Notes: a model not told the origin generated them from the letters alone. A stretch of 64,000 nucleotides of DNA from DAISJM01 sp036821485 (GCA_036821485.1 DAISJM010000008.1:32205-96204); one strand, 5' to 3'; shown: positions 17,809 through 27,290, counted from the first letter of the stretch. Made by a program: numbers and translations.

Positions 17809-19730
17809 GAACCGCTCTGTCCATGGGTGTGATGGCCCTGCTTGTTGCCTCTGCGCCGGGTGACACTTTGAAACTCAGTACGGGCCGTGTCGTCACGGGC
17901 AAGGTGACGCAGGTCTCGGGGAGCATTATCGAGTTTCGAGTCGGGAACCGCGTGACGTTCTACAGCCTCAGCAATCTCGACCCATCCGAGCGGGCCCGGT
18001 TTGGTGGTGGCGCTCCTGCGGCCAAGCCGGTCGCGCAACCCGCATCGGCCTCTGCCGCGCCGAGGTCGGCCACCACGGCGCCCTCTGCGGTTGAATCGGC
18101 GCGTCCCGCCCGGTCGTCGTCAGTCTCGCGGGGGCCGGCCGATCGTGCCCTTGCGCGGGCGTTGGCGGACGGGGATGCTGCAGCCGCTCTTGCCGCATTG
18201 GCCGCGGATGCCGGTCAGGCCAATGGAGCCGGTTATCACGACCGATCCGGTTTGTGCGAAGTCATCGCCCTCCACATGGACGATGTGGCGGAGCGTATGA
18301 TCTCCATGGGGTCGGATGTCAACGTGAAGGGCGCCGGCGACAAGACTCCGCTGCACTGGGCGGGTCGCGAGAACAACGCGAAGATCGCGCAGTTGCTTCT
18401 ATCGAAGGGGGCTTCCGTTGCGGCCTTGGATGATCGTCGCCGTACGCCGCTGCATTCGGCTGCCGGGCAGGGCAGCGTGGCGGCGGGCGAGGTCCTCATC
18501 GCTGCGGGAGCCGACGTCAACGCGAAGGATCAAGATGGCATCACGCCTCTGCATGCCGCAGCCGGCCTGGGGTCGATGGATGGCTACATTCCGGCGCAGC
18601 AGTATGCCAAGTCGACGGGCTATCCCGACATGGTGAAGTTGCTGCTGGAGAGGGGTGCGGATCCCAACGTGGCCGACAGCGTGGGGGGCGCTACGCCGCT
18701 ACATTTCGCGGCGGGCGCGGGGAATGAACAGAGCGTCGAGTTGCTGTTGGCGGCCAAAGCGTATGCAGGCGCAGCGGACGGTGATGGATTCCTGCCGATT
18801 CACCGCGCCGCGGAAACCGGCTCTGTTGCCGCTGTAGCGGCTTTTGTGTCGATCGGCTTCGACGCGGACACGCCGACCAAGAGCGGCATCCGGCCGCTGC
18901 ATCTGGCTGCGGGAGGCGGGCATCTGGCGCTCGCCAGTTTCCTCCTGGACCGCCGTGCCAATCCCAATGCCCTGGCCCCGTATTACCGGGCGGGGTTCTT
19001 TGACCATTATGCCCAGACGGCCGAATCGCCTCTCCAATACGCGGCCCGCAACGGTCATCGTGAGATGTGCGAGCTGCTGCTGCAGCGGGGAGCCGACATC
19101 ACGCAACGTGATGGAAGCGGAGCCAATGTATTGTTCGACGCGATGAGGGCGAACGTTGGCGAGACACCGGATCCCGCCTACGGGTTGATTTGCTTTCTCG
19201 TGGCGAAGGGCGCTGACATCAACTGCCAACGAACGGGTGATGGGGCCACGCCGCTCCTGCTGGCGATCGACTCGAAGATCAGGGATCGTTCGCTCAATGT
19301 GGTCAACTTCCTGCTGGATCAGAAGGTCGACGTCAACCTGGCCTATCGAAACGGCGTGACGCCCTTACACGGTGCCGTGAGCAAAGGCTGGGACGATGTG
19401 GTGGAGCGCATGCTGAAGATGGGTGCGGATGTTTCGGCCGTTGACGGGCGGTATCAGACGGCCCTGCATCTGGCTGCTGCAGCGGGCAATGATCGAATTG
19501 CCGAAGCGCTGCTGAAGAGCGGCGCGGACGTGAACGCGAGGGATGACAAAGCCAATACGCCACTGCACTTGGCGGCGAAGACAGGCAGGCGTTCTCTTTG
19601 CGAGTTGCTTCTGCGGTATGGCGCCAAGGCCAACACGACCAACAAGGACGGCAAGATGCCGTTCGACGTGGCCCGCGAGGCCGGACGGCAAGATGTCATC
19701 TTCCTCCTGCAGGATGCGGCGTCACGCTGA
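17805..19730 (+). CDS. Secreted ankyrin-repeat protein
   Basis: A 641-aa protein starting at GTG 17805, inside the stop of the HEAT gene. MRTALSMGVMALLVASAPG reads as a signal peptide. A short N-terminal domain (TLKLSTGRVVTGKVTQVSG to about residue 65) resembles the SHD1-like pieces seen in PVC secreted proteins. A Pro/Ala/Ser-rich linker follows, then about 13 ankyrin repeats from residue ~150 to the end (TPLHWAGRE, TPLHSAAGQG, TPLHAAAGLG and so on). Some repeats carry insertions. It is likely a periplasmic or surface protein-binding scaffold. The ligand is not predictable. Confidence 0.85.
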   Translation: MRTALSMGVMALLVASAPGDTLKLSTGRVVTGKVTQVSGSIIEFRVGNRVTFYSLSNLDPSERARFGGGAPAAKPVAQPASASAAPRSATTAPSAVESARPARSSSVSRGPADRALARALADGDAAAALAALAADAGQANGAGYHDRSGLCEVIALHMDDVAERMISMGSDVNVKGAGDKTPLHWAGRENNAKIAQLLLSKGASVAALDDRRRTPLHSAAGQGSVAAGEVLIAAGADVNAKDQDGITPLHAAAGLGSMDGYIPAQQYAKSTGYPDMVKLLLERGADPNVADSVGGATPLHFAAGAGNEQSVELLLAAKAYAGAADGDGFLPIHRAAETGSVAAVAAFVSIGFDADTPTKSGIRPLHLAAGGGHLALASFLLDRRANPNALAPYYRAGFFDHYAQTAESPLQYAARNGHREMCELLLQRGADITQRDGSGANVLFDAMRANVGETPDPAYGLICFLVAKGADINCQRTGDGATPLLLAIDSKIRDRSLNVVNFLLDQKVDVNLAYRNGVTPLHGAVSKGWDDVVERMLKMGADVSAVDGRYQTALHLAAAAGNDRIAEALLKSGADVNARDDKANTPLHLAAKTGRRSLCELLLRYGAKANTTNKDGKMPFDVAREAGRQDVIFLLQDAASR

Positions 19731-19799
19731 GTTTTTCCCCGACGTACTCTTGACCTTGCTCCCCGCGTGATGGATGTTCCTGCGGTGAAGGAGAACGGT

Positions 19800-20147
19800 A
19801 TGAGCGAAAAGCAATCCAAGGGCTCGGTGGAAATTCTGCTCTCCAAGGCGGTGGGTCTCGCGGCGCTGGTGAACTACCAGGCGGGGGCGGTGGTGAGCAA
19901 GACCGTCATAGCGAAGAAGGCTGGCACGGTCACCGTGTTTGCGTTTGACCGCGGGCAGGGGCTCAGCACCCACTCGGCGCCTTTCGATGCCCTCGTGCAG
20001 ATTCTCGACGGAGAGGCGCGCATTACGATTGCCGGAAAAGGCATGAACGTGAAGAAGGGCGAGATGATCATCATGCCCGCTGACAAGCCCCATGCGCTCA
20101 AGGCCAACAAGCGATTCAAAATGATGTTGGTCATGGTGAAATCATGA
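19800..20147 (+). CDS. Cupin-domain protein
   Basis: A 115-aa single cupin. The first cupin motif is partial (GLSTHSAPFDALVQILDGEA). The second matches well (GEMIIMPADKPHALKAN), so a metal site is possible but the first His pair is reduced. Related small cupins are sensors or structural proteins; no substrate can be inferred. I chose the ATG at 19800 because GAAGGAG precedes it by a good distance; the upstream ATG at 19767 lacks this. Its stop overlaps the start of the NqrM-like gene (20144-20147), so the two are coupled. Confidence 0.82.
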   Translation: MSEKQSKGSVEILLSKAVGLAALVNYQAGAVVSKTVIAKKAGTVTVFAFDRGQGLSTHSAPFDALVQILDGEARITIAGKGMNVKKGEMIIMPADKPHALKANKRFKMMLVMVKS

Positions 20148-20332
20148 GCGGGTTCTTGCAGCTTCTGTTGATTGTTCTGGGGTTCCTGGGCGTGTGTTAC
20201 CTGGTGCTGGCGATTGCACTGGGTTTTCGCGAAAAGCGGCACGGGTCATGTTGCTGCTCTTCGTCGCCGGACGGGAAGGGGAAGCCGGACGGGTCATGCT
20301 GCAAGGACGTTCGGAAGAATCCGTCAGTCTGA
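20144..20332 (+). CDS. NqrM-like small membrane protein with Cys-rich tail
   Basis: A 62-aa protein: one transmembrane helix (about residues 5-27, LQLLLIVLGFLGVCYLVLAI), a basic turn, then two Cys clusters, HGSCCCSS and DGSCC. NqrM (DUF539) is a similarly small one-helix protein with a Cys-rich cytoplasmic tail needed for iron loading of Na+-NQR, usually encoded after nqrF-apbE. Here it starts inside the cupin stop and ends 1 bp before the end of apbE on the opposite strand. Sequence similarity is short, so the call rests on topology, Cys pattern and position. Confidence 0.6.
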   Translation: MSGFLQLLLIVLGFLGVCYLVLAIALGFREKRHGSCCCSSSPDGKGKPDGSCCKDVRKNPSV

Positions 20333-20333
20333 G

Positions 20334-21419
20334 TTACTGGCGGGCCCTGTAGCCGGTTCGCGTCTCAAATCCCGGGGTTGCTTTTTCGATGAAGGTTCCG
20401 TCTTCCTTGCGGATGATGAACAACGCTTCGATTCCCGGATAGGTCTTGAGCAGCCAGTCGTAACCCTCCTGCGCGCCCAATGCGTACAAGGTCGTGGCTA
20501 TGCCGTCCGCTGTCATGCAGTCATCGGCCACGACGGATACGCTGGCGAGGTTGTGGGTGATGGGCCGGCCCGTGCGGGGATCGAGGATGTGCGAAAAACG
20601 ATGGCCCTCCTCATCGACGAAGAAATTCCGGTAGTCGCCCGAGGTGGCGACGGCGCATCCTGAGATTTCCAGCACAGCCTCGATGGCCTCGCCGGGCAGG
20701 GCATCGGGATCGGGCACCTCGACACCGACCCGCCACGGTCCGCCCTTGTCTTTGTGACCAAAGGCCACGACCTCTCCACCGATTTCCACGAAGAAGTTCT
20801 TCAGCCCGTGGTCGAACATCACCCGGGCCACCTCGTCAACGCCGTAGCCCTTGGCCACTGCGCTGAGGTTGAGCTGAAGGCCGGGCACGTCCTTGCGGAT
20901 GGCCGTTTCCCCTGCCATGGACAGATGTTCGCAGCCGATATCGGGCATGGTTTTGTCGATCTCTTCCTGGCTGGGAGCTTTGGTTACCCGGCCGGCCGGG
21001 CCGAAACCCCAAAGGTTGATCAGGGGGCCGAGGGCGGGATCGAACACGCCGCCCGATTTCTCGTGGAGATCGATGGCGAACCGGACGACGCGCGCAAACG
21101 GGGCCGAAATGGTGAAGGGTTCTGTCGATGTGCTCTTGTTAAACCGGGAGATCTCGCTATCCGGGATATAGTGGGACATCTCGCGGCTGACTTCGACGAG
21201 GCGGGCAGAGATCGCGGTTTGAAGCGCCTTGAGTTCCTTCATGCTCATGTGCGCATCGGCGATGCGCATGGAGTAGGTGGTGCCCATGGTCTCACCGGTC
21301 CAGTGGATATCGGCCGGGGCGCGCGCATCGCGCAGCCATGTGAAGACGGCAAATGCGACGACAACGGCGAGCACCCAGAGGGTCTTCCAAGGATGGAACC
21401 GGCGTGGCTGGATCATCAT
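20334..21419 (-). CDS. apbE: FAD:protein FMN transferase ApbE
   Basis: A 361-aa protein with an N-terminal membrane anchor (residues ~12-28) and the ApbE domain: MGTTYSMRI, the GVFDPALGPLINLWGFGP segment, LNLSAVAKGYGVD, and DPRTGRPITHNLASVSVVA with the Mg-binding region. It attaches FMN to the threonine of SGAT-type motifs on the periplasmic side, here the NqrC and NqrB sites encoded just upstream. It is the last gene of the nqr operon, 30 bp after nqrF. Confidence 0.94.
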   Translation of the reverse strand: MMIQPRRFHPWKTLWVLAVVVAFAVFTWLRDARAPADIHWTGETMGTTYSMRIADAHMSMKELKALQTAISARLVEVSREMSHYIPDSEISRFNKSTSTEPFTISAPFARVVRFAIDLHEKSGGVFDPALGPLINLWGFGPAGRVTKAPSQEEIDKTMPDIGCEHLSMAGETAIRKDVPGLQLNLSAVAKGYGVDEVARVMFDHGLKNFFVEIGGEVVAFGHKDKGGPWRVGVEVPDPDALPGEAIEAVLEISGCAVATSGDYRNFFVDEEGHRFSHILDPRTGRPITHNLASVSVVADDCMTADGIATTLYALGAQEGYDWLLKTYPGIEALFIIRKEDGTFIEKATPGFETRTGYRARQ

Positions 21420-21449
21420 ATATGCAAACCGTTTCTCTTGGCGCGCGGA

Positions 21450-22676
21450 TCAGAACTCGTCAAAAGCGATCATGTCCTTCTCGACGCCGAGATCGTAGAG
21501 CATCTTGTTGACGGCGGCGATCATGGGCGGGGGCCCGCAGAGATAGAACTCGATTTCGGTCGGGTCGTCATGGTTCTTGAGATAGTTCTCGAGCACGACA
21601 TTGTGGATGAACCCGGTCGGTCCCTTCCAGTTGTCTTCGGGCAGCGGCTCGCTAAGCGCCACGTGGAAGCTGAAATTGGGGTTTTCCCGGGCGATCTTTT
21701 CGAAGTCTTCCTGGTAGAACATTTCACGCAGTGAGCGGGCGCCGTACCAGAAGCTGACCTTGCGTTTTGTTTTGCGTGTCCGGAAGAGATCCAGAATGTG
21801 GCTGCGAAGCGGGGCCATGCCGGCGCCGCCGCCGATGTAGACCATTTCCCGTTCCGTTTCCTTGGCGAAGAACTCGCCGAACGGTCCGCTGAGCCACACC
21901 TTGTCGCCGGGCTTGAGGCCGAAGATATAGGACGAGGCGATGCCGGGCGGGGCATCCATCTTCGGGGGTGGGGTGGCGATGCGGACGTTGAGCATCACGA
22001 TGTTGCCCTCGGCCGGGTAGTTCGCCATGGAGTAGGCACGGAAGCAGGGCTCCGTGCTACGGGCCTTCAGATCCCAGAGTTTGAAGTGATCCCACGCGTC
22101 CCGAAACTTCGGATCGATGTCGAAATCGCGGAAGGCGAGTTCGTACTTGGGAATATCAATCTGGATGTAGCCGCCGGCGCGGAACGGGAGGTTCACCCCG
22201 GGGTCCAGATCGATCGCGAGTTCCTTGATGAACGTTGCCACATTCCGATTCGAGCGGACCGTGCCCTGGAATTTCTTGATCTCCAAAATGTCCTGGGGAA
22301 CGCGAATCTTGAGGTCGCGCTTGACCTTGACCTGGCAGGCCAGCCGGAGGCCCTCCTTGGCCTGGACCTTGGAAATGTGACCCGTTTCTGTGGGCAGAAT
22401 GCTGCCGCCGCCGTCGAGCACGGTGCACTTGCACATGGCGCAGGTACCGCCACCGCCACAGGCGGAGGGAAGAAAGATTCTTTCGGATGCCAGCGAGGAC
22501 AGCAGGGTCGAACCGGAATCCACCTTCAACACCCGGCCGCCGTCATTGATATCGATGGCGACCGCGCCGCTTGGTGCCAGGCGCTTCGACGCCAGCATGA
22601 GGCCGATCACAAGCACGAGAATGAGGCCCGTGAATACTGTGGTGCTGCTCAATATGTATATCGCGGTTTGCGGCAT
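21450..22676 (-). CDS. nqrF: Na+-translocating NADH:quinone reductase subunit F
   Basis: A 408-aa NADH-oxidising subunit. It has an N-terminal membrane helix, then a plant-type [2Fe-2S] domain with Cys73, Cys79, Cys82 and Cys114 (SACGGGGTCAMC). The FAD domain has FRAYSMANYP and the NADH domain has GGGAGMAPLRSHI, with the C-terminal YLCGPPPM. Electrons pass from NADH through FAD and 2Fe-2S into the membrane subunits. Length matches the family (~407 aa). It follows nqrE by 9 bp. Confidence 0.97.
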   Translation of the reverse strand: MPQTAIYILSSTTVFTGLILVLVIGLMLASKRLAPSGAVAIDINDGGRVLKVDSGSTLLSSLASERIFLPSACGGGGTCAMCKCTVLDGGGSILPTETGHISKVQAKEGLRLACQVKVKRDLKIRVPQDILEIKKFQGTVRSNRNVATFIKELAIDLDPGVNLPFRAGGYIQIDIPKYELAFRDFDIDPKFRDAWDHFKLWDLKARSTEPCFRAYSMANYPAEGNIVMLNVRIATPPPKMDAPPGIASSYIFGLKPGDKVWLSGPFGEFFAKETEREMVYIGGGAGMAPLRSHILDLFRTRKTKRKVSFWYGARSLREMFYQEDFEKIARENPNFSFHVALSEPLPEDNWKGPTGFIHNVVLENYLKNHDDPTEIEFYLCGPPPMIAAVNKMLYDLGVEKDMIAFDEF

Positions 22677-22685
22677 GGTGGTCGT

Positions 22686-23306
22686 CTAGAGATTGATGCC
22701 CGAGAAACACATGAACGCCATGGCCATCAGGCCGGTGATGATCATCGTAATGCCGAGACCGCGGAGGCCGGGCGGGATGTTGGAGTAGCGCAGCTTCTTG
22801 CGGATCGCCGCCATGGTGACGATCGCGAGAGCCCAGCCCGCGCCGGATGAAAAGCCGTACACCAGAGATTCGCTGAAGTTGTAGTTACGTTCCATCATGA
22901 ACAGCGAGCCGCCGAGGATCGCGCAGTTCACCGTGATCAGCGGAAGAAAGATGCCGAGCGTCTGGTAGAGCGGCGGGAAGAAGCGGTCCATGATCATCTC
23001 GACCAGTTGGACCAGCGACGCGATAACAGCGATAAAGCAGATGAAGCTCAGAAACGACAGGTCCTGGTTGGCCAAGGCGGGGATGTGCGTCCAGGCCAGT
23101 GCGCCCGGCTCGAGCAGGAAGTGCTTGATCAGCCAGTTGGCGGGTACGGTGATGAACTGGACGAAGATCACCGCCATGCCCAAACCGGTCGCGGCTTCCA
23201 TGCGTTTGGAGATCGCGAGGAACGAGCACATGCCGAGGAACGTCGCGAGCAGGATGTTCTCGATGAAGATGGATTTTACGGCCAAGTTCAGGAGTTCCAT
23301 GGTCAT
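22686..23306 (-). CDS. nqrE: Na+-NQR subunit E
   Basis: A 206-aa integral membrane subunit with six predicted helices. The conserved cysteines Cys27 (LGMCSFL) and Cys128 (TVNCAILGG) are present. Together with the matching NqrD cysteines they hold the intramembrane iron/2Fe-2S centre. Its ATG overlaps the stop of nqrD (23303-23306). Confidence 0.96.
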   Translation of the reverse strand: MTMELLNLAVKSIFIENILLATFLGMCSFLAISKRMEAATGLGMAVIFVQFITVPANWLIKHFLLEPGALAWTHIPALANQDLSFLSFICFIAVIASLVQLVEMIMDRFFPPLYQTLGIFLPLITVNCAILGGSLFMMERNYNFSESLVYGFSSGAGWALAIVTMAAIRKKLRYSNIPPGLRGLGITMIITGLMAMAFMCFSGINL

Positions 23307-23923
23307 GCCTCCTCGAACTTTTTAGTGATGCTGCGCTGCACCCAGATCAGGGCACCCAGTGCGAAAAACGCGCCGGGAGCGAGCAGCATCATGCCGTTGT
23401 TCATATAACCCGAGCCGTACAGGGCCGAGGGGATTACGCGCAGGCCGAACCATGTTCCGGCGCCGAGAATCTCGCGGGCCGAGGCGACCAGAAGCAGGAC
23501 CAGGCTGTACCCCAAGCCATTGCCCAGGCCGTCGAGGAACGATGGGACGGGCGGATTCTGCAGGGCATAGGCCTCGGCGCGGCCCATAACGATGCAGTTG
23601 GTGATGATCAGGCCGACGAAGACACTGAGTTGGCGGCTGATGTCGAACGCGTAGGCCCGCAGAAACTGATCGGCCACGATCACCAGCGTGGAAATCACGG
23701 CCACTTCCACGATCATCCTGATCTTGTTCGGGATGGCGTTGCGCAGCAGGGAGATGGCGAGGTTCGAGAAGGCGGTGACGAGGGTCAGCGCGAGGGCCAT
23801 GACCACGGCGGTTTCCATTTTCACGGTGACGGCCAGCGAGGAGCAAATGCCGAGAATCTGGATGGTGATCGGGTTGTTCTCCGACAACGGGTCAAGCAGC
23901 GTCTTCTTTGTGTTGCTGTCCAT
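23303..23923 (-). CDS. nqrD: Na+-NQR subunit D
   Basis: A 206-aa membrane subunit homologous to NqrE in inverted topology. Cys27 (ILGICSSL) and Cys110 (IITNCIVMGRAEA) are the conserved metal-centre cysteines. It lies 6 bp after nqrC and overlaps nqrE by 4 bp, consistent with coupled translation of the D/E pair. Confidence 0.96.
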   Translation of the reverse strand: MDSNTKKTLLDPLSENNPITIQILGICSSLAVTVKMETAVVMALALTLVTAFSNLAISLLRNAIPNKIRMIVEVAVISTLVIVADQFLRAYAFDISRQLSVFVGLIITNCIVMGRAEAYALQNPPVPSFLDGLGNGLGYSLVLLLVASAREILGAGTWFGLRVIPSALYGSGYMNNGMMLLAPGAFFALGALIWVQRSITKKFEEA

Positions 23924-23929
23924 CAGGCA

Positions 23930-24655
23930 TCAGCCCTTCCTAATACCCGTAAAATACTTGTCGTAGTTTTCAAGGTCCTGGTTGATGAAATGGTTCAATC
24001 CCTTGCCGGTCAGTGTGGCGCCGGAGATGCCGTCGACCGCATGGTCGTTGCCGTCGGGGTACTTGTCGGTGACCTTGCCCTTCACGACTTCCAGCCGCAG
24101 AAGTTTCCCGTTTTCAAACACTTTCTTGCCCTTGAATTCGGCCTGGAACTTGTCGGTGCTGATTTCGCCGCCGAGGCCCGGAGTCTCGCCATGCCGGTAG
24201 AAGGTGATGCCGATCACGGTGCTCAGATCGCGATCGAGCGCGAGATAGCCGTAGATGGTTGACCACAGGCCCTTGCCGGAGACGGGGAACGCGTACTTGG
24301 ATATTTCCCCGCCGTCCTTCCATATGTAGAGCGGCAGCTTGAGTTTGTGGGCCAGCTCGTCGGGCGTGATCTGGCTGCTGGTGACGCCCGGCAGCACCTT
24401 GCCGGTGGCGGCGTCGAGGACCACTTCGGTGATGTGGTCGGCGAAAATCTTCTCTACCTCGTCGCCGGAGATGCGTTTGCCCTGCGCATCGGCGAGCTGC
24501 ACGCCGAGCGCCTTGAGCACGTTCATCTTGCGATCCAGCTCCACCTCGCGGTCCTGCCGCGCCTTGAGCAGGGACGATGTAGCCGAGAGCGCGATGCTGC
24601 ATGCCACGCAAACCGCGGCGGCAAACAGAATGGTATAGGTGTCGCCCTTACGCAT
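23930..24655 (-). CDS. nqrC: Na+-NQR subunit C (covalent FMN)
   Basis: A 241-aa subunit with one N-terminal helix and a periplasmic FMN-binding domain. The flavinylation motif DGISGATLTG places covalent FMN on Thr214, the target of ApbE. The GETPGLGGEIS loop is typical. The gene overlaps the end of nqrB by 8 bp. Confidence 0.96.
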   Translation of the reverse strand: MRKGDTYTILFAAAVCVACSIALSATSSLLKARQDREVELDRKMNVLKALGVQLADAQGKRISGDEVEKIFADHITEVVLDAATGKVLPGVTSSQITPDELAHKLKLPLYIWKDGGEISKYAFPVSGKGLWSTIYGYLALDRDLSTVIGITFYRHGETPGLGGEISTDKFQAEFKGKKVFENGKLLRLEVVKGKVTDKYPDGNDHAVDGISGATLTGKGLNHFINQDLENYDKYFTGIRKG

Positions 24656-25868
24656 GGCTCAACACCCCCGTCCACTTTGCGCGCCGCTTGATGTGTACTT
24701 GGAGCACGACGTGATCGATCAGCGGAGCCATGATGTTGCTGAAGATGATCGCCAGCATGTTGCCCGCGGGATATGCAGGGTTGAAGCTGCGGATCGTCAC
24801 GGTGAGGAAGCCGACGAGGAATCCATAAATCCATTTGCCGGTGGTTGTGGCGGCGGCGGAGACGGGGTCCGTCGCCATGAACACGATGCCGAAGAATAGG
24901 CCGCCCATCGCGAGGTCGTAGTAGAAGGGCAAGTCCAAAGCGGGGCTGACGGCGCGCACGGAGGCCGGCATTGAGTTCACGGCGAAAGCCGTGACGGCCG
25001 TGCCGAGGATACCGCCGGCGATGATGCGCCAGGAGCCGATGCCCGAGAAGACAAGTATGACCACGCCGAGCAGGACGCAAATGACGGAGGTCTCGCCGAT
25101 GCTGCCGGGCTCGAGGCCGATGATCATGCTCTTCAGTGTGAACCCGGCGTTCGACAAGGCCTGGATCACGGGCGTGCCGGCGGGGGCGGCTTTGGCTGCG
25201 GCCAGCGAGGTCGCGCCAGAGAAGCCGTCCGCCGTGTGGCTCCAATCGCGCACGACTGCCCACACCTTGTCGCCCGAGATTTGCGCCGGGTAGGCGAAGT
25301 AGAGGAAGCAGCGCGCGGTCAGTGCCGGGTTGAGGATATTGAAGCCCGTGCCGCCGAAGATTTCCTTGCCCACCACGATACCGAACGAGATACCCACGGC
25401 CACCTGCCAGAGCGGAATTGTCGGCGGAAGCGTCAGCGGGAACAGCAGACCGGTGACGAGGAAGCCTTCGTTGATCTCGTGTTTGCGGACGATGGCGAAG
25501 AGTACTTCCCAGAATCCACCGACGGCATAGGAGACAAAGATGATCGGCAACACGATCTGCGAGCCGCGGAGCAGATGGGTGATCCACGTGGCGCCCTGAA
25601 CCATGTTGACGGTGTTGTACATGTAGCCCGCGTTGAAGATGCCCCAGAGAGTGCAGGGGATGAGGGCAATCACGACGAACATCATCGTGCGCTTGATATC
25701 CAGTCCGTCGCGTATGTGCGGCGCGCCGGTGGTCACATCGGGCGGTGTCAGCGCGAAGGTGTCCGCCGCTTCGAAGATGGCGAAGAACAAGTGGAACGGG
25801 CCGCCCTTTTCGAAAAGGGGGCGCATCCTGCCGTGCACGCGCTCCACAAGTTTGACCATGAACTTCAC
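24648..25868 (-). CDS. nqrB: Na+-NQR subunit B (covalent FMN, membrane)
   Basis: A 406-aa multi-helix subunit carrying a covalent FMN at Thr220 (GFSGATSL) and probably part of the Na+ path. I start at GTG 25866-25868, three bases after the nqrA stop (TAG, 25871-25873), because GGAAGGAA lies seven bases upstream; ATG 25857-25859 is the alternative. The frame stays open further upstream into nqrA but that part is not NqrB-like. Typical family length is ~410 aa. Confidence 0.95.
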   Translation of the reverse strand: MKFMVKLVERVHGRMRPLFEKGGPFHLFFAIFEAADTFALTPPDVTTGAPHIRDGLDIKRTMMFVVIALIPCTLWGIFNAGYMYNTVNMVQGATWITHLLRGSQIVLPIIFVSYAVGGFWEVLFAIVRKHEINEGFLVTGLLFPLTLPPTIPLWQVAVGISFGIVVGKEIFGGTGFNILNPALTARCFLYFAYPAQISGDKVWAVVRDWSHTADGFSGATSLAAAKAAPAGTPVIQALSNAGFTLKSMIIGLEPGSIGETSVICVLLGVVILVFSGIGSWRIIAGGILGTAVTAFAVNSMPASVRAVSPALDLPFYYDLAMGGLFFGIVFMATDPVSAAATTTGKWIYGFLVGFLTVTIRSFNPAYPAGNMLAIIFSNIMAPLIDHVVLQVHIKRRAKWTGVLSHA

Positions 25869-25870
25869 GA

Positions 25871-27247
25871 CTAAATTCCTTCCTTCTCCACATCGTCCAG
25901 CCCCTGCCGGATGATGTCGACGAGGTCCATCTTCGACGGACACACAAAGGCGCAAAGCGCAACATCCTCGGGGGCGACTTCCAGCAGGCCGAGTTTGACG
26001 GCCTCATCGGTGTCGTGCGCGAGGATTGCGCGGACCAGGTAATCCACCATGATGTTCATCGGCATGAACTGGTCGTAGAGCCCGGTCAAAACCATCGTGC
26101 GCTTGCTGCCGTGCGTATTGGTGCCGAGCGACCAGGTAGCCTTGGGTCTGAGCCAGCGGGAGAGGAATGTGCGCGACTGGCTGAACACGGTCAGGCCCGG
26201 CATGATCCAGCCCAGGTAGTGACGCTCGCGGTCCTCGGGCAGCACCGTGATGGCCGTATCGAGAAAATGCAGCGAGGCGTCCTGCGGGATTGCGCAGCCG
26301 CCCAGCACATCGCCCAAGATCACACGCTGCTCGCCGGATTCAAGCCGGCCGTCGAGCAGGGCTTGGAGAGATTCGCCGACGCGGACGCGGTAATGCTTGC
26401 GGGCGTTCTCCTTCACGCCCGGGCCGCCGAGCGAAACAATGCGGTCGGCGGGAATCGCGCCCTCGGTCAGCAGCCGCCCGATCTGCGCCACGTCCGCCGC
26501 CTTCACGGTCCAAACGATCTCGTGCGGTTTCACCGGATCGAGATAATGAATGTGAACGCTGGTATTACCGGAGGGGTGGGGGCCGTCGAAGTAGTGGATG
26601 CTGACATGTTGCGCGGCGGTCAGGGCGGGGGACAGTCCCTCGGCCTTGCCGTCGAGGCAAAGGAATACCTTGCCGGTGGTCAGGCGGGTCAGCGCATTCA
26701 GCCCGGCCTGAAATGCGGTTTCATACCCCTTGATCGCGACGTTCGCGTTGGCTTGGAACGGCGCGGTATTCATCGCGTTGACGAAAATGGATTTAGGCTT
26801 TGCGGCCGGGTCGGCCATCTTCAGGAACGGCCGCTGGCGGACGAGTGCGAGAAGGCCGGTGTCGAGGAGGATGCCGAGGATCTGGTCGTGGGCAAGGCTG
26901 AGAACCTGCTCGGCCGCATATTTCGGGAACGTCTCAACGGACTCGTTCTTGGCGGTCTCGACGACAATCCTCTCAATCACGCGCCGTTCGCCGACGACGA
27001 TGGATTTGACGGTTCCGCCGGCAGGCGAGCGGAACTTCATGGCCTCGTTTTTCTTATTAAGGAATAGTGGCGAACCACGTTTGACTTGGTCGCCCTCCTT
27101 GACGAGGAGGCGGGGCTTGATGCCGAAATCCGTGGGGTACACGGTGATGAGGCCGGACGGTGTCACGTCAGCCGTTTCCGGTTGCGGCGCACCTGCCAGC
27201 CGGATATCCATGCCCTTCCTGATTCGAATATGACTCGAGCCGTTCAT
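25871..27247 (-). CDS. nqrA: Na+-NQR subunit A
   Basis: A 458-aa soluble subunit on the cytoplasmic face. The N-terminus HIRIRKGMDIRLAGAP matches the family start (IKIKKGLDLPLAGAP type), which is why I set the start at the ATG 27245-27247. Other family stretches are VYPTDFGIKPRLLVKEGD and SLGTNTHGSKRTMVLTGLYD. It is first in the nqrABCDEF-apbE operon, behind a promoter at 27291-27318. NQR couples NADH oxidation by quinone to Na+ export, so this organism probably keeps a sodium gradient. Confidence 0.96.
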   Translation of the reverse strand: MNGSSHIRIRKGMDIRLAGAPQPETADVTPSGLITVYPTDFGIKPRLLVKEGDQVKRGSPLFLNKKNEAMKFRSPAGGTVKSIVVGERRVIERIVVETAKNESVETFPKYAAEQVLSLAHDQILGILLDTGLLALVRQRPFLKMADPAAKPKSIFVNAMNTAPFQANANVAIKGYETAFQAGLNALTRLTTGKVFLCLDGKAEGLSPALTAAQHVSIHYFDGPHPSGNTSVHIHYLDPVKPHEIVWTVKAADVAQIGRLLTEGAIPADRIVSLGGPGVKENARKHYRVRVGESLQALLDGRLESGEQRVILGDVLGGCAIPQDASLHFLDTAITVLPEDRERHYLGWIMPGLTVFSQSRTFLSRWLRPKATWSLGTNTHGSKRTMVLTGLYDQFMPMNIMVDYLVRAILAHDTDEAVKLGLLEVAPEDVALCAFVCPSKMDLVDIIRQGLDDVEKEGI

Positions 27248-27290
27248 TTCACAGCAGAACAAGGGAAATACGCCGCAAAAAAGTTGACTA

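Noticed and set aside
21380..21400. Sixth copy of the TTCCAA palindrome (CTTCCAAGGATGGAACC)
   Set aside because: The right arm is one base short and lies in apbE coding sequence; it does not fit the 6-3-6 pattern.
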